This document shows, piece by piece, positions 35,246 through 43,944 of a stretch of 64,000 nt of DNA. The notes beneath the pieces are model-generated. The model was given only the letters and a program-made list of their open reading frames with translations, had not been told where the DNA came from and did not search any database. The translations under genes and the position numbers were made by a program. Position 1 is the stretch's first letter, and each line of letters starts with the position of its first letter. The DNA is from Echinicola arenosa (lineage in GTDB: Bacteria > Bacteroidota > Bacteroidia > Cytophagales > Cyclobacteriaceae). The DNA is taken from contig NZ_JACYTQ010000007.1 of the NCBI RefSeq assembly GCF_014841125.1, forward strand, positions 124,001 to 188,000. Direction: 5' to 3'.

Positions 35246-35276
35246 AACCAGAAGCGAACTTTAATCGCTTCTGGTT
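35246..35276 (-). terminator. Hairpin after the lrp gene
   Basis: A perfect 12-bp stem, AACCAGAAGCGA (35246-35257) and TCGCTTCTGGTT (35265-35276), has a 7-nt loop. On the minus strand an interrupted T-rich stretch follows. Placed 86 bp past the lrp stop, it probably separates lrp from the suf operon. Confidence 0.65.
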
Positions 35277-35326
35277 GTCTTTAAAAAGTTCAATATAAAC
35301 TTGGTATAATCAATAAAAAATTTTAC

Positions 35327-35341
35327 TTAGATTTAATCTAA
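35327..35341. promoter_or_regulatory. Palindrome TTAGATTTAATCTAA
   Basis: This is a perfect 15-bp inverted repeat around a single central T, between lrp and sufB. A related half-site occurs at the suf promoter (35154-35164). It has the form of a dimeric regulator site; the regulator is unknown. Confidence 0.45.
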
Positions 35342-35362
35342 ATAATTAAGTTTTTGCCTGAT

Positions 35363-35839
35363 CTATTTAGAATCTTGTTCAAAAAGCTGTATAGGTCGAT
35401 TTATACTTTCTTCAAGTACGATAAGCGTTTCTGTTCTATCAATCCCGTCTACTTTTTGAATTTTATTCAATACATCTCTTAAGTGATTAGTGTCCTTACA
35501 AATTATTTTTGCAAAGATGCTGTAATTTCCTGTTGTATAATAGGCGTTAATCACCTCGGAAATTTCTTTAAGCTTCTCTATAACGTTGTCATATAGTGAA
35601 CTTTTTTCCAAGTAAATGCCCAAATAAGCGGAGATATCATAACCTAATTTTGAAAAATCAATGTTGAGCGTTGCACTTTTGACAATGCCCATATCTTCCA
35701 ATTTTCGCATTCTGACATGGACAGTACCCGAGGAAACATAGACCTTCTTGGCGATTTCCGTATAGGGTGTTTTGGCATCTTCATTTAGCAATGAGATGAT
35801 CTTTAAATCAACATTGTCAATATCTAAATTTTTATCCAT
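35363..35839 (-). CDS. Lrp/AsnC family transcriptional regulator
   Basis: The 158-residue protein has an N-terminal helix-turn-helix (about 10-55, including TPYTEIAKKVYVSSGTVHVR) and a C-terminal RAM/AsnC ligand-binding domain (about 75-150). The effector is usually an amino acid, but this copy gives no hint which. It is divergent from the region holding a candidate small RNA and the S9 peptidase gene. Confidence 0.92.
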   Translation of the reverse strand: MDKNLDIDNVDLKIISLLNEDAKTPYTEIAKKVYVSSGTVHVRMRKLEDMGIVKSATLNIDFSKLGYDISAYLGIYLEKSSLYDNVIEKLKEISEVINAYYTTGNYSIFAKIICKDTNHLRDVLNKIQKVDGIDRTETLIVLEESINRPIQLFEQDSK

Positions 35840-35924
35840 TATTTATTTATTTGGTTATTGTTATTTGAATAAAGATGCATTTAAATTGTTGAATTGTCAA
35901 AATTTATGGTAACATTTTTTTTGA

Positions 35925-35956
35925 TTTGCAAAATAACAAAAAATGTATTTACTTTG
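35925..35956 (+). promoter_or_regulatory. Bacteroidota promoter in the lrp-S9 gap
   Basis: TTTG (35925-35928), a 20-bp spacer and TTACTTTG (35949-35956) match the consensus TTTG-N19/20-TAnnTTTG with one mismatch. It lies nearly 390 bp before the next plus-strand gene but only about 150 bp before a terminator. Confidence 0.55.
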
Positions 35957-35961
35957 GGATT

Positions 35962-36140
35962 ACATTGTGAATGGGAGTAAAAATTTTGAAGAGAATGAAT
36001 ATGTTTAAAATATATTTCGGTTAATTCATAAAACTCATTCATTTTCAATGGTTTTAAAAAAGAAACTTTTAATCTCTAAAGTTATATTTGGGTTTATATT
36101 CTGAAAAGGGTCTTGCTACTGGCAAGACTTTTTTGTTTTT
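35962..36140 (+). ncRNA. Candidate small RNA or leader transcript
   Basis: The segment is framed by the promoter at 35925-35956 and the terminator at 36110-36140, giving a predicted transcript of about 180 nt. Within it an ATG at 35971 opens a 17-codon frame (MGVKILKRMNMFKIYFG) ending at 36024, so a leader peptide with attenuation of the S9 gene is an alternative. I could not match it to a known RNA family by eye. The remaining 36141-36344 shows nothing else definite. Confidence 0.4.
36110..36140 (+). terminator. Rho-independent terminator inside the lrp-S9 intergenic region
   Basis: GTCTTGC (36110-36116) and GCAAGAC (36122-36128) form a 7-bp stem with a 5-nt loop, followed by TTTTTTGTTTTT. 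No annotated gene ends here. Confidence 0.75.
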
Positions 36141-36344
36141 AGGGCTCATGTTTTTCCGATTTTTTTAAAAAGAAAAGGGCAACAAAAGGTTGTTTTGAAA
36201 AGAAAACCACAACAAGGAATTTTTTGGTGGCAATAAAATGCAACTTAAAGTTAATTACTACCATTGATCCAAGAAATGCTAATTTCTAATAGAGATATAA
36301 TTAATTTTCCTACTTCAATCAATTTTGATTAATGCCCTAAATAT

Positions 36345-39188
36345 ATGATTAGATTAAAAGCTATACTGTTTTTGCTATTGCTTAGTTTTTCTGGCTTTGC
36401 TCAGCAAAAAAGATCACTGACACATGATGATTATGATGGGTGGGAATCCATATCTTCTACCATTATCACTCCGGATGGCCATTGGGTTGGTTATGGGATT
36501 GGCCCTCAGGAGGGAGATGCCAAAGCAATATTTGTTAATCATGACAATGCTTCTTTAAGGTATCAAGTACCTAGAGCGGGTAATATAACTTTTTCAAATG
36601 ATGGTAAATGGGCTGTTGGTAAAATCGAAGCACAGCAGGATTCCATTAGGAAGTTGAAGCTTGCAGGGAAGAAATCAAAGGATTTCCCTAAAGACAGTCT
36701 TTTTATTTTGTCATTGGCTGATGGCAACATCGAAAAACTACCTCGAATAAAATCTTTCCAGACCCCAGAAAAAGAAGGAAACTGGTTAGCAGTCCATTTT
36801 GAAAAAGAAGATAAGAAGAAAAAGCCTGATGATAAGTCAGAAAATGACAGTACAGCCAAGTCAGCAACCGACAAAAAAGAGGCTAAGAAAAAAGAACCCA
36901 AAACTGATGGTACTCAACTCTTGGTAAGGAGCTTTGATGGGGAAATAACCCATGTAATAGAAAGAGTAGAAAAGTATGGCTTCTCTGAAATGGGTGAATA
37001 CCTCTATTTTGTACTGGCAACGCAAGACACTTTGGACAATGCTGCTGTTGGTTTGTTAAGTTTAAAAGATGGTAAGCAAACTATATTAGATTCAGGAATG
37101 ACAAAATACACAGATGTAGCTTTTTCTAAGGAGCTTAAGCATTTTGCTTATGTGGCCAGTGGAGATTCATTGAAGTCCAAAAAGCCTTATTACCAATTAT
37201 ATTTAAATATTATTGGTAAAGATGGGGTGACTAAAATAGTTGATCAGTCGACTGAAGGTATTTTGGAAAATGGGGTTGTTTCAAAAAGTGGCAACCTTAG
37301 ATTTTCAGAAGATGGAGAAAGATTGTTTTTTGGCGTTGCAGAAGACTACAAGACATATGCTTATGAAGAGGATTCTACCATTTTGGACGAGGAAAGGGTT
37401 TCTTTGGATATTTGGGGTTGGCAAGACAATGATCTTCAGCCAATGCAATTGAAAAATAAGAGTAGAGAAGCCAACAAAACCTTTCTGGCAGTATATCATC
37501 TTAAATCTGGAAAACTGGTTCAGTTAGGAGATGAGAAGATGGACAATATTAACCTTGACAAAGAAGCCAGGTACAAAGTCGCTGTAGCCACTGATGACAA
37601 TCCTTACCGAATTAATTTTAGTTGGGATACTCAGATAGGTAGGGATGTTTACCTCATCGATCTTGAAAACGGTGACAGAAAACTTGTGGCGAAAGATGTA
37701 GCAGGCTATCCAAGTCTTTCTCCTGCTGGGAAATACATCAATTGGTATAGTTACACAGACAGTACCTATGTTGCTTATGATATTACGTCGGGTAAGTTGA
37801 TCGATCTAACAGGGAGTATTTCTGATGATTTTTACGATCAGTTGCATGACACACCGAGTATGCCAAGAGGATATGGAAGTGCAGGATGGACGAAAGATGA
37901 CAAAGGATTCATAGTTTATAGCCAATATGATGTTTGGAAGGTTGATCCTAGTGGTAAGAAAGAGCCTGTGAACATCACAAAAGGGTTGGGCAAAAAAGAG
38001 AACATTAGTTTCAGACGTGAAGTATTGGACAGGGAAGAGGAATATATTGATCCAAAGTCTCCGTTAATTTTGAGTGCGTTTAATGATCATAATAAGAAAA
38101 GTGGATATTATATCGGAGATATTGAAGGAAAGGAAAACCCTAAAGAGTTAGTCTTTACAGATCATCGATACTATGGCTTAGAGAAAGCTAAGGATGCTGA
38201 TAAGGTGATAGTAAGAAAATCTACTTTCCAGGAATATCCTGATGTGTATGCTACGGACATGACATTGACGAACCTTGTTCAACTTTCCCATGCCAATGCC
38301 CAACAGGAAAATATTAAATGGGGAACTGTGGAACTGACCGAATACATGACATTGAAAGGTGATTCCCTTCAAGGCTTGATATATAAGCCAGAAGATTTTG
38401 ATCCTAATCAAAAGTATCCAATGATGGTTTATTTCTACGAACGCAGATCTGATAGTTATCATAATTATATCACTCCAGCACCAAGTGCTTCTACCATCAA
38501 TATTGCTTATTTTGTGAGTAATGGCTATATAGTGTTTGTTCCAGATATTAAATATGATATTGGTCATCCGGGTAAAAGTGCCTACGATTGTATCATTCCG
38601 GGAGTTCAGTCTGTAGTGGCTCAGGGATATGTGGATGAAAATAATATGGCCATTCAGGGCCAAAGTTGGGGAGGTTATCAGGTAGCCTATTTGGTTACAC
38701 AAACTGATATGTTCAAAGCGGCAGGAGCAGGTGCTCCGGTAGCCAACATGACTTCTGCTTATGGAGGGATCCGATGGGGATCTGGAATGAGTCGTATGTT
38801 CCAGTATGAACACACGCAGTCTAGAATAGGAGGGACATTATGGGAGAAACCTATGGAGTATATAGAAAATTCTCCGTTATTTTTTGCAGATCAGGTAAAT
38901 ACACCTGTATTGATCATGCATAATGATGAAGATGGAGCCGTTCCATGGTATCAAGGTATTGAATTCTTTATGTCATTGAAACGTAATAGAACTCCGGCAT
39001 GGCTATTAGTGTACAATGGGGAAGACCATAACTTACGTCATAGAAAAAACAGGAAGGATCTATCCATCAGGCTTTCTCAGTTTTTTGACCACTACTTAAA
39101 AAATGAGCCTGCTCCACTTTGGATGACTGAAGGAATTCCAGCAGTGGAAAAAGGGAAGACTCTAAAATACGACCTCTCAGAAGAATAA
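36345..39188 (+). CDS. S9 family peptidase (prolyl oligopeptidase fold), exported
   Basis: The 947-residue protein has a signal peptide (about 1-19, cut after GFAQ). A long N-terminal beta-propeller region contains a Lys/Asp/Glu-rich insert (about 150-190). The C-terminal alpha/beta-hydrolase domain has nucleophile Ser774 in GQSWGGY, an acid in NDEDGAVPW and a His in EDHNLRHRK. It probably degrades peptides in the periplasm. At 947 residues it is longer than dipeptidyl peptidase IV, as is common in Bacteroidota. It is monocistronic. Confidence 0.93.
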   Translation: MIRLKAILFLLLLSFSGFAQQKRSLTHDDYDGWESISSTIITPDGHWVGYGIGPQEGDAKAIFVNHDNASLRYQVPRAGNITFSNDGKWAVGKIEAQQDSIRKLKLAGKKSKDFPKDSLFILSLADGNIEKLPRIKSFQTPEKEGNWLAVHFEKEDKKKKPDDKSENDSTAKSATDKKEAKKKEPKTDGTQLLVRSFDGEITHVIERVEKYGFSEMGEYLYFVLATQDTLDNAAVGLLSLKDGKQTILDSGMTKYTDVAFSKELKHFAYVASGDSLKSKKPYYQLYLNIIGKDGVTKIVDQSTEGILENGVVSKSGNLRFSEDGERLFFGVAEDYKTYAYEEDSTILDEERVSLDIWGWQDNDLQPMQLKNKSREANKTFLAVYHLKSGKLVQLGDEKMDNINLDKEARYKVAVATDDNPYRINFSWDTQIGRDVYLIDLENGDRKLVAKDVAGYPSLSPAGKYINWYSYTDSTYVAYDITSGKLIDLTGSISDDFYDQLHDTPSMPRGYGSAGWTKDDKGFIVYSQYDVWKVDPSGKKEPVNITKGLGKKENISFRREVLDREEEYIDPKSPLILSAFNDHNKKSGYYIGDIEGKENPKELVFTDHRYYGLEKAKDADKVIVRKSTFQEYPDVYATDMTLTNLVQLSHANAQQENIKWGTVELTEYMTLKGDSLQGLIYKPEDFDPNQKYPMMVYFYERRSDSYHNYITPAPSASTINIAYFVSNGYIVFVPDIKYDIGHPGKSAYDCIIPGVQSVVAQGYVDENNMAIQGQSWGGYQVAYLVTQTDMFKAAGAGAPVANMTSAYGGIRWGSGMSRMFQYEHTQSRIGGTLWEKPMEYIENSPLFFADQVNTPVLIMHNDEDGAVPWYQGIEFFMSLKRNRTPAWLLVYNGEDHNLRHRKNRKDLSIRLSQFFDHYLKNEPAPLWMTEGIPAVEKGKTLKYDLSEE

Positions 39189-39224
39189 AAAAAAATGGCT
39201 GCCTTTTCTGGCAGCCATTTTTTT
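39187..39224. terminator. Bidirectional terminator between the S9 gene and uxaB
   Basis: A 16-bp perfect stem, AAAAAAAATGGCTGCC (39187-39202) and its complement (39209-39224), has a 6-nt loop. T runs on either strand let it end both convergent transcripts. It marks the left border of the pectin locus. Confidence 0.93.
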
Positions 39225-39239
39225 TAAAGAATTAACTTT

Positions 39240-40655
39240 TTAAACTTTTTCTTTATCCGCTAGTATGTTCATTTCTCTGACTACTGCATCTTCTAGTCCA
39301 TCTACTGTTGTAAGGTCCATATCCCAAAGTGCTTTATAACTTAAGGCTCCGCGGGCTACTTCCTCCAGATCATCATTTTCCCAAATGCTTTTGAAATAAT
39401 TCTCGATGTCTTTGCTGTCATTTACTGGAGTTGGTTCTCCGTTAAAGTTTCCTTTGTAAAACAGCAATAAGGCAGCTAGGGAGTGAACCAAGTTTTGCGG
39501 TAGTTCTCCTTTTAGCTCCACGAATTCAAGAAGGGAAGGCAGCACTCTGACTTTGAATTTAGAGATGGAATTCAAAGCTATTGAACTCAATAAATGTTTA
39601 ACGAAGGGGTTTTTGAACCGATCCATCACATCGTTAGCAAATTGTTCCAATTCATCCTGAGGAAGGTCTAAGGTAGGAATGATTTCTTTTTGAATGGTTT
39701 CATCCAGAAATTTACCAACAACTGGGTCTTCAACAGACTCTCTTACAGTTCTTAGCCCATTCAAGTAAGCCACAGGAACAAGGGATGTATGTGCTCCATT
39801 AAGAATCCTTACTTTTCTGGTTCTATAAGGGGATTGGTCTTTTACGAATTTCACATCAAGCCCAGCTTGCTCAGCAGGAAACTCTTTCTTGACACTATCA
39901 GGTCCCTCTATCACCCAAAGGTGAAAAGGTTCCGCTTTTACAATCAAATTATCCTCGTAACCAATTGCTTCCTGAATTTCTTTGATGGTTTCTTTTGGAA
40001 ATCCTGGTACAATTCTGTCTACCAGAGTATTGGAAAACGTATTGGCTTTTTGAATCCAACTGATAAATCCTTTGGGCAATTGCCAAAGTGAAGCATATTG
40101 GACAATTATTTCTTTTAACTTATCACCATTTTTATCAATCAATTCACAGGGTATAATGTGCAAGCCTTTGCTTTCATCACCATTGAAGGTGGAGAACCTT
40201 CTATAAAGTAGGGCTGTTAATTTACCAGGAAATGAATCTGATATTTTATCCTTTTGATCATCAGATGGATTGTACGATATACCAGCTTCAGTTGTATTGG
40301 AAATGATAAATCTTAAATCTGGATTGTCCGCTAATTTTAAGTAGGATTCATAATCTTCATAAGGGTTGATGACACCTCTAACACAGGTTATCATTCTGGT
40401 TTCTTCCTTAGCGATCCCTTTTTGGATGCCACTGAGCTGAACATGATAGAGCCCGTCTTGTTGGTTGATCAAATCTCCCATTCCATTTGCAATAGGTTGA
40501 ATAACCTGTACGTCCCCATTGAATTCAGTCTTCTCATTCATGATATCGATGATCCAATCTACAAAGCCCCTTAAAAAATTACCTTCTCCGAATTGAAGGA
40601 CTTTAATGGGTCTTTCCGGAGACTTGGCGATATTTTGTCTGTTAAGTGTTTTCAT
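39240..40655 (-). CDS. uxaB: Tagaturonate reductase (altronate oxidoreductase)
   Basis: It reduces D-tagaturonate to D-altronate with NADH, the second step of galacturonate breakdown. The 471-residue protein is of the polyol-specific long-chain dehydrogenase family, with LQFGEGNFLRGFVDWIID at the nucleotide-binding N-terminus and RKVRILNGAHTSLVPVAYL in the catalytic half. UxaB is preferred over the mannonate-forming UxuB because of its partner uxaC and the pectin setting. It lies 15 bp after uxaC in a lacI-uxaC-uxaB operon. Confidence 0.93.
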   Translation of the reverse strand: MKTLNRQNIAKSPERPIKVLQFGEGNFLRGFVDWIIDIMNEKTEFNGDVQVIQPIANGMGDLINQQDGLYHVQLSGIQKGIAKEETRMITCVRGVINPYEDYESYLKLADNPDLRFIISNTTEAGISYNPSDDQKDKISDSFPGKLTALLYRRFSTFNGDESKGLHIIPCELIDKNGDKLKEIIVQYASLWQLPKGFISWIQKANTFSNTLVDRIVPGFPKETIKEIQEAIGYEDNLIVKAEPFHLWVIEGPDSVKKEFPAEQAGLDVKFVKDQSPYRTRKVRILNGAHTSLVPVAYLNGLRTVRESVEDPVVGKFLDETIQKEIIPTLDLPQDELEQFANDVMDRFKNPFVKHLLSSIALNSISKFKVRVLPSLLEFVELKGELPQNLVHSLAALLLFYKGNFNGEPTPVNDSKDIENYFKSIWENDDLEEVARGALSYKALWDMDLTTVDGLEDAVVREMNILADKEKV

Positions 40656-40670
40656 GGTTTATGTGAGTTT

Positions 40671-42116
40671 CTATTGTTCAAATTGAAAGTAATTTTTGGC
40701 ATTATAGTAACAAATATCACTGACTATTTTTCCTAACCACTTTTCGTCTGCTGGAATTTCACCATTCGTTACATCATTTCCAAGGAGGTTACACAATGTA
40801 CGACGGAAATACTCATGACGTGGGAAGGATAGAAAACTTCTTGAGTCAGTCAACATCCCTACGAAACAGCTTAATAGTCCCATATTGGATAAGGCATTCA
40901 TTTGTTTTTCCATACCATCTTTTTGATCTAGGAACCACCATCCAGATCCAAACTGTATCTTTCCTTTGATGGAGCCATCATTGAAATTCCCAATCATGGT
41001 GGCCATGACTTCATTGTCAGCAGGGTTTAAATTGTATAGTATGGTTTTCGCCAATTGGTCATCGCTGTCCAATAGGTTTAAGAAACTGGCAATGGCTTCT
41101 GCCTGGGAGAAATCTCCAATACTGTCAAATCCCGTGTCAGGACCTAAAATCCGTAACATTCTTTCATTAGTGTTCCTTAAGGCACCTAAGTGAAATTGTT
41201 GAGTCCATCCTTTGGCATGATACATCCGACTTAAATGTAGAAGTGTCTCAAATTTGAAATAATTAATTTCATCTTGCTCTAAGGCTTCATGAGACTGCAG
41301 TTTTTTGAAAAGCTTTTGGATATCATATTTACCTAGGTTATAATAATACAATTTCTCCAAGCCGTGGTCGGAAAGTCGGCCTCCGTGATGGTGGAAAAAG
41401 GCAATTCTGTTTTCCAAAGCAAGCAATAGGTCATCATAGTTCTGTATTTCAATACCACTGACCTCTTGTAGTTTTTGTATGTACTCAAGGTAATCTTTCG
41501 GATTTTCGACTGCATAAGATTTGTCAGGTCGAAATGCGGGAAAAAGGTGTGTATTTACACCTGCTTTTTTTGCTTTTATATGATAGTCAAGACTATCAAT
41601 AGGATCATCTGTAGAACAAACCGTTTCTACATTCATTCTCTCCAGGAGCCCTTGTACACTGTAGTGAGGAGTTTGAAGTAGGGAAGAGGCTTTTTCATAA
41701 ATGCGGTCGGCAGTATCTGAAGTTAAAAGTACATCAATATCAAAGTATCTTTTAAGTTCAAGATGTGTCCAATGATAAAGAGGGTTTCTTAGTGTATAAG
41801 GAACAGTTTCAGCCCATTTATGAAATTTTTCTTTATCGGTAGAATCTTTACCTGTAATGTATTTTTCATCTACCCCAAGAGTTCTCATAGCCCTCCATTT
41901 ATAATGGTCACCAGCTAGCCAAACCTCTGATAAATTGTTAAACTGTCTATTTTCAGCGATGTCTTTTGGGGATAAGTGACAATGATAATCAATGATGGGT
42001 AAGTTTTTTGCATAGTCATGGTAAAGGATCTGCGCAAATTTGCTTTGTAGCAAAAAATCCTCGTTAAGGAAGGTTTTATTCTGTTTGCGCAATCGATTGC
42101 TCACTTGGTCCAGCAT
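40671..42116 (-). CDS. uxaC: Uronate isomerase
   Basis: It converts D-galacturonate to D-tagaturonate (and glucuronate to fructuronate) in the cytoplasm. The 481-residue TIM-barrel enzyme of the amidohydrolase superfamily has metal-binding HCHLSPKDI near residue 43, then ETVCSTDDP, and late RFMLGG-like positions replaced by the GMLTDSRSFLSFPRHEYFRR segment typical of UxaC. An operator palindrome overlaps its first codons (42089-42100). It starts 30 bp after lacI. Confidence 0.96.
   Translation of the reverse strand: MLDQVSNRLRKQNKTFLNEDFLLQSKFAQILYHDYAKNLPIIDYHCHLSPKDIAENRQFNNLSEVWLAGDHYKWRAMRTLGVDEKYITGKDSTDKEKFHKWAETVPYTLRNPLYHWTHLELKRYFDIDVLLTSDTADRIYEKASSLLQTPHYSVQGLLERMNVETVCSTDDPIDSLDYHIKAKKAGVNTHLFPAFRPDKSYAVENPKDYLEYIQKLQEVSGIEIQNYDDLLLALENRIAFFHHHGGRLSDHGLEKLYYYNLGKYDIQKLFKKLQSHEALEQDEINYFKFETLLHLSRMYHAKGWTQQFHLGALRNTNERMLRILGPDTGFDSIGDFSQAEAIASFLNLLDSDDQLAKTILYNLNPADNEVMATMIGNFNDGSIKGKIQFGSGWWFLDQKDGMEKQMNALSNMGLLSCFVGMLTDSRSFLSFPRHEYFRRTLCNLLGNDVTNGEIPADEKWLGKIVSDICYYNAKNYFQFEQ
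42089..42100. promoter_or_regulatory. Intragenic operator palindrome GCAATCGATTGC in uxaC
   Basis: This is a perfect 12-bp palindrome within the first ten codons of uxaC. The same 12 bases occur at 43525-43536 and 53274-53285, both in non-coding control regions of the pectin locus. It probably binds the neighbouring LacI protein and could block elongation or support a loop. Confidence 0.6.
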
Positions 42117-42146
42117 TTTATTCTTTTTTTGATGTAAATAATGTTC

Positions 42147-43187
42147 TTAAATAGGCTGTGTTATTTTTCGGGTAGAAGAGCCTCTGATGATCAGTTCGGG
42201 TTTGAGCACCGTTTTTTGGGGGATAAATTTTTTGGGATCTGCTTTAAGCAGTTCAAAGAACAACTCGGCAGCGACATTGCCCATTGGTATGCTGACTTGA
42301 TCAACCGATGTCAATGATGGAGTGGTAAACGAAGTAAAGGGTTCATTACCAAACCCAGCAATACCTACCTCTTCGGGGACGCTTATTCCTTTGTCTTTAA
42401 GAACCTGAAGGGCTCCCATGGCCGCATAGTCACTGGAAGAAAAAATGGCATCAAAATCTATTCCATCCTCTAGCATTTTCAGTGCACTCTGCTGCCCATC
42501 TTCCAGCTGCATATTGCTTTCAATAATTAAGTCCTGATCGAATTTGATACCATTATCTTTTAGCGCGTCAGTATATCCTCTGAGCCTTTCACTGTAGATG
42601 TTGATTTTCCGGGGGTTTGTAAAATGGGCTATTTTGGAATATCCATTTTCTATCAAGTGCTCTACAGATTTGTAGGCACCTATGTAATCATCAATCACGA
42701 CTTGGTTGACTTCTAACTCTTCAGTAATTCTGTCAAACAAAACAAGAGGAATACCTTTCTCTAAGACTCTTTCCAAATGCTCAAAGTCATCTGTATTCTT
42801 TCCTATTGACATGATGATTCCATCTACACGTGCGCTCAATAGGGCATCAACGGTTTGTTTTTCTTTCTCAAAATTTTCGTATGATTGAGAGATGATTACT
42901 TTATAATTAAGTTGGTTGGCTATTTCTTCTATACCTCTGACTACGGATGAAAAGAAATTTCTGTTGGCCGTTGGGACAACGATCCCAATCAATTTACTTT
43001 TTCCATTCCTTAGGGCAGCCGCAATGTTATTAGGTTGGTAATTTACTTCTTTGGCAGCCTTTTGAACCAGTTTTTTGGTAGCATCACTTATTCTTGGGTG
43101 GTTGTTTAAAGCTCTGGAGACAGTGCTCGCAGTTATTCCAAGCTTTGAAGCTATGTCATGGATGGTCGCTTTTTTTCTTTTGTTCAT
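42147..43187 (-). CDS. LacI family regulator of the pectin/galacturonate locus
   Basis: The 346-residue protein has a helix-turn-helix in ATIHDIASKLGITASTVSRA and the hinge YQPNNIAAALRNGKS. A sugar-binding domain (about 62-340) follows, with LIGIVVPTANRNFFSSVVRG and EEVGIAGFGNEPFTSFTTPS. It is the first gene of lacI-uxaC-uxaB and lies back to back with the GH105-CE block. Nearby AATCGATT-centred palindromes are its likely operators, with a galacturonate-pathway compound as likely inducer; both points are inferred. Confidence 0.92.
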   Translation of the reverse strand: MNKRKKATIHDIASKLGITASTVSRALNNHPRISDATKKLVQKAAKEVNYQPNNIAAALRNGKSKLIGIVVPTANRNFFSSVVRGIEEIANQLNYKVIISQSYENFEKEKQTVDALLSARVDGIIMSIGKNTDDFEHLERVLEKGIPLVLFDRITEELEVNQVVIDDYIGAYKSVEHLIENGYSKIAHFTNPRKINIYSERLRGYTDALKDNGIKFDQDLIIESNMQLEDGQQSALKMLEDGIDFDAIFSSSDYAAMGALQVLKDKGISVPEEVGIAGFGNEPFTSFTTPSLTSVDQVSIPMGNVAAELFFELLKADPKKFIPQKTVLKPELIIRGSSTRKITQPI

Positions 43188-43212
43188 CGCTTTAGTCAGG
43201 TTGCCAAAAACA

Positions 43213-43244
43213 CAAATGTACTATTTAACTTCATAAGTTACAGA
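43213..43244 (-). promoter_or_regulatory. Promoter of lacI-uxaC-uxaB
   Basis: On the minus strand TCTG, a 20-bp spacer and TACATTTG followed by TG match the Bacteroidota consensus with one mismatch. The predicted leader is only about 20 nt. Confidence 0.5.
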
Positions 43245-43299
43245 TTTACTCAATCAAGTGACTGAGATGATGTTTTTGGCTTTAGGTTATTATAGGGCA

Positions 43300-43316
43300 G
43301 TGTAATTACGTTACAC
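43300..43316. promoter_or_regulatory. Inverted repeat upstream of lacI
   Basis: GTGTAA (43300-43305) and TTACAC (43311-43316) lie around TTACG. It sits about 60 bp upstream of the lacI -7 element and may be a regulator site different from the GCAATCGATTGC type. Confidence 0.4.
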
Positions 43317-43335
43317 TAATACTAATTTAATGATG

Positions 43336-43351
43336 TAATCGTTTGCGCAAT
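43336..43351. promoter_or_regulatory. Degenerate operator between lacI and GH105
   Basis: TAATCGTTTGCGCAAT resembles the operator arrangement before susC (AATCGATTGCGCAAT) with one substitution in the core. Confidence 0.4.
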
Positions 43352-43524
43352 ATAGCGTATTTATCATTCCTATGTCAAGAAAAATATTCAATATTTTTTT
43401 ATTGCTATCTACTTATTTTAAAGTATAAACATCTTAATGAGAACAAAATCCGGATTATTAATGATTGTTTTATTGATTTAATAAGATAAAATTTTAAAGT
43501 GTCAAAAAAAATAATTATATATGC

Positions 43525-43536
43525 AATCGATTGCTC
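43525..43536. promoter_or_regulatory. Operator palindrome GCAATCGATTGC upstream of the GH105 block
   Basis: This perfect 12-bp palindrome, with the LacI-typical central CG, lies about 410 bp before the GH105 start. It is identical to the sites in uxaC and before susC. Confidence 0.65.
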
Positions 43537-43648
43537 AATGTGATCGACGTAATTGAACATTGATCCTTCCGTTTCGTGAGTTATATTCATGATCAGAGGG
43601 ATTTTCAAAATATTGTATGTAATTAGTTTAGGGTTAATGATGTGAAAT

Positions 43649-43670
43649 GTCTCCTTCGGTTGAGGGAGAC
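43649..43670 (+). other. Stable hairpin in the GH105 leader region
   Basis: GTCTCCTTC (43649-43657) and GAGGGAGAC (43662-43670) form a 9-bp stem with one G-T wobble and a GGTT loop, followed by CTTTCAGTTT. It could be a weak terminator or an mRNA leader structure. The rest of the 757-bp gap 43188-43944 holds the control sites and the short frame listed separately. Confidence 0.4.
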
Positions 43671-43741
43671 CTTTCAGTTTAATTGATTTTATGGCCTAAA
43701 CTTGTTTATATAAATGATTAATAAATTAAACCCCAAATAAC

Positions 43742-43888
43742 ATGTTTACATTCAGCAAATTAATATTGGTCTTGGAGGAAGTTTTCAGACAAATTCAATT
43801 AAGTTTAATTTTTTCAAAAGTTGTTTTAGCTCCAATACCAACTCAAACTGAACAAGGTATACCGCCATGGAATAATCCTTATTTGTAA
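43742..43888 (+). CDS. Possible 48-residue peptide upstream of GH105
   Basis: The ATG at 43742 opens a frame with an amphipathic or hydrophobic first half (SKLILVLEEVFRQIQLSLIF) and a Pro-rich end (PIPTQ, GIPPWNNPYL). No family is recognised and no ribosome site is clear. It could be a small membrane peptide, a leader, or chance. Confidence 0.2.
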   Translation: MFTFSKLILVLEEVFRQIQLSLIFSKVVLAPIPTQTEQGIPPWNNPYL

Positions 43889-43944
43889 GTATAAAAATTC
43901 CCTCTTTGGTTAGCAAACTGAATAACAATAACAACCCCTTACCT

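Noticed and set aside
38178-38813. Minus-strand frame of 211 codons opposite the S9 peptidase gene
   Set aside because: It lies opposite the catalytic domain, has a His/Ile/Ser-rich composition, and no promoter or family is seen.
43405-43608. Minus-strand frame of 67 codons between lacI and GH105
   Set aside because: It crosses the operator palindrome, is Ile/Phe-rich from AT-rich DNA, and has no similarity to known proteins.
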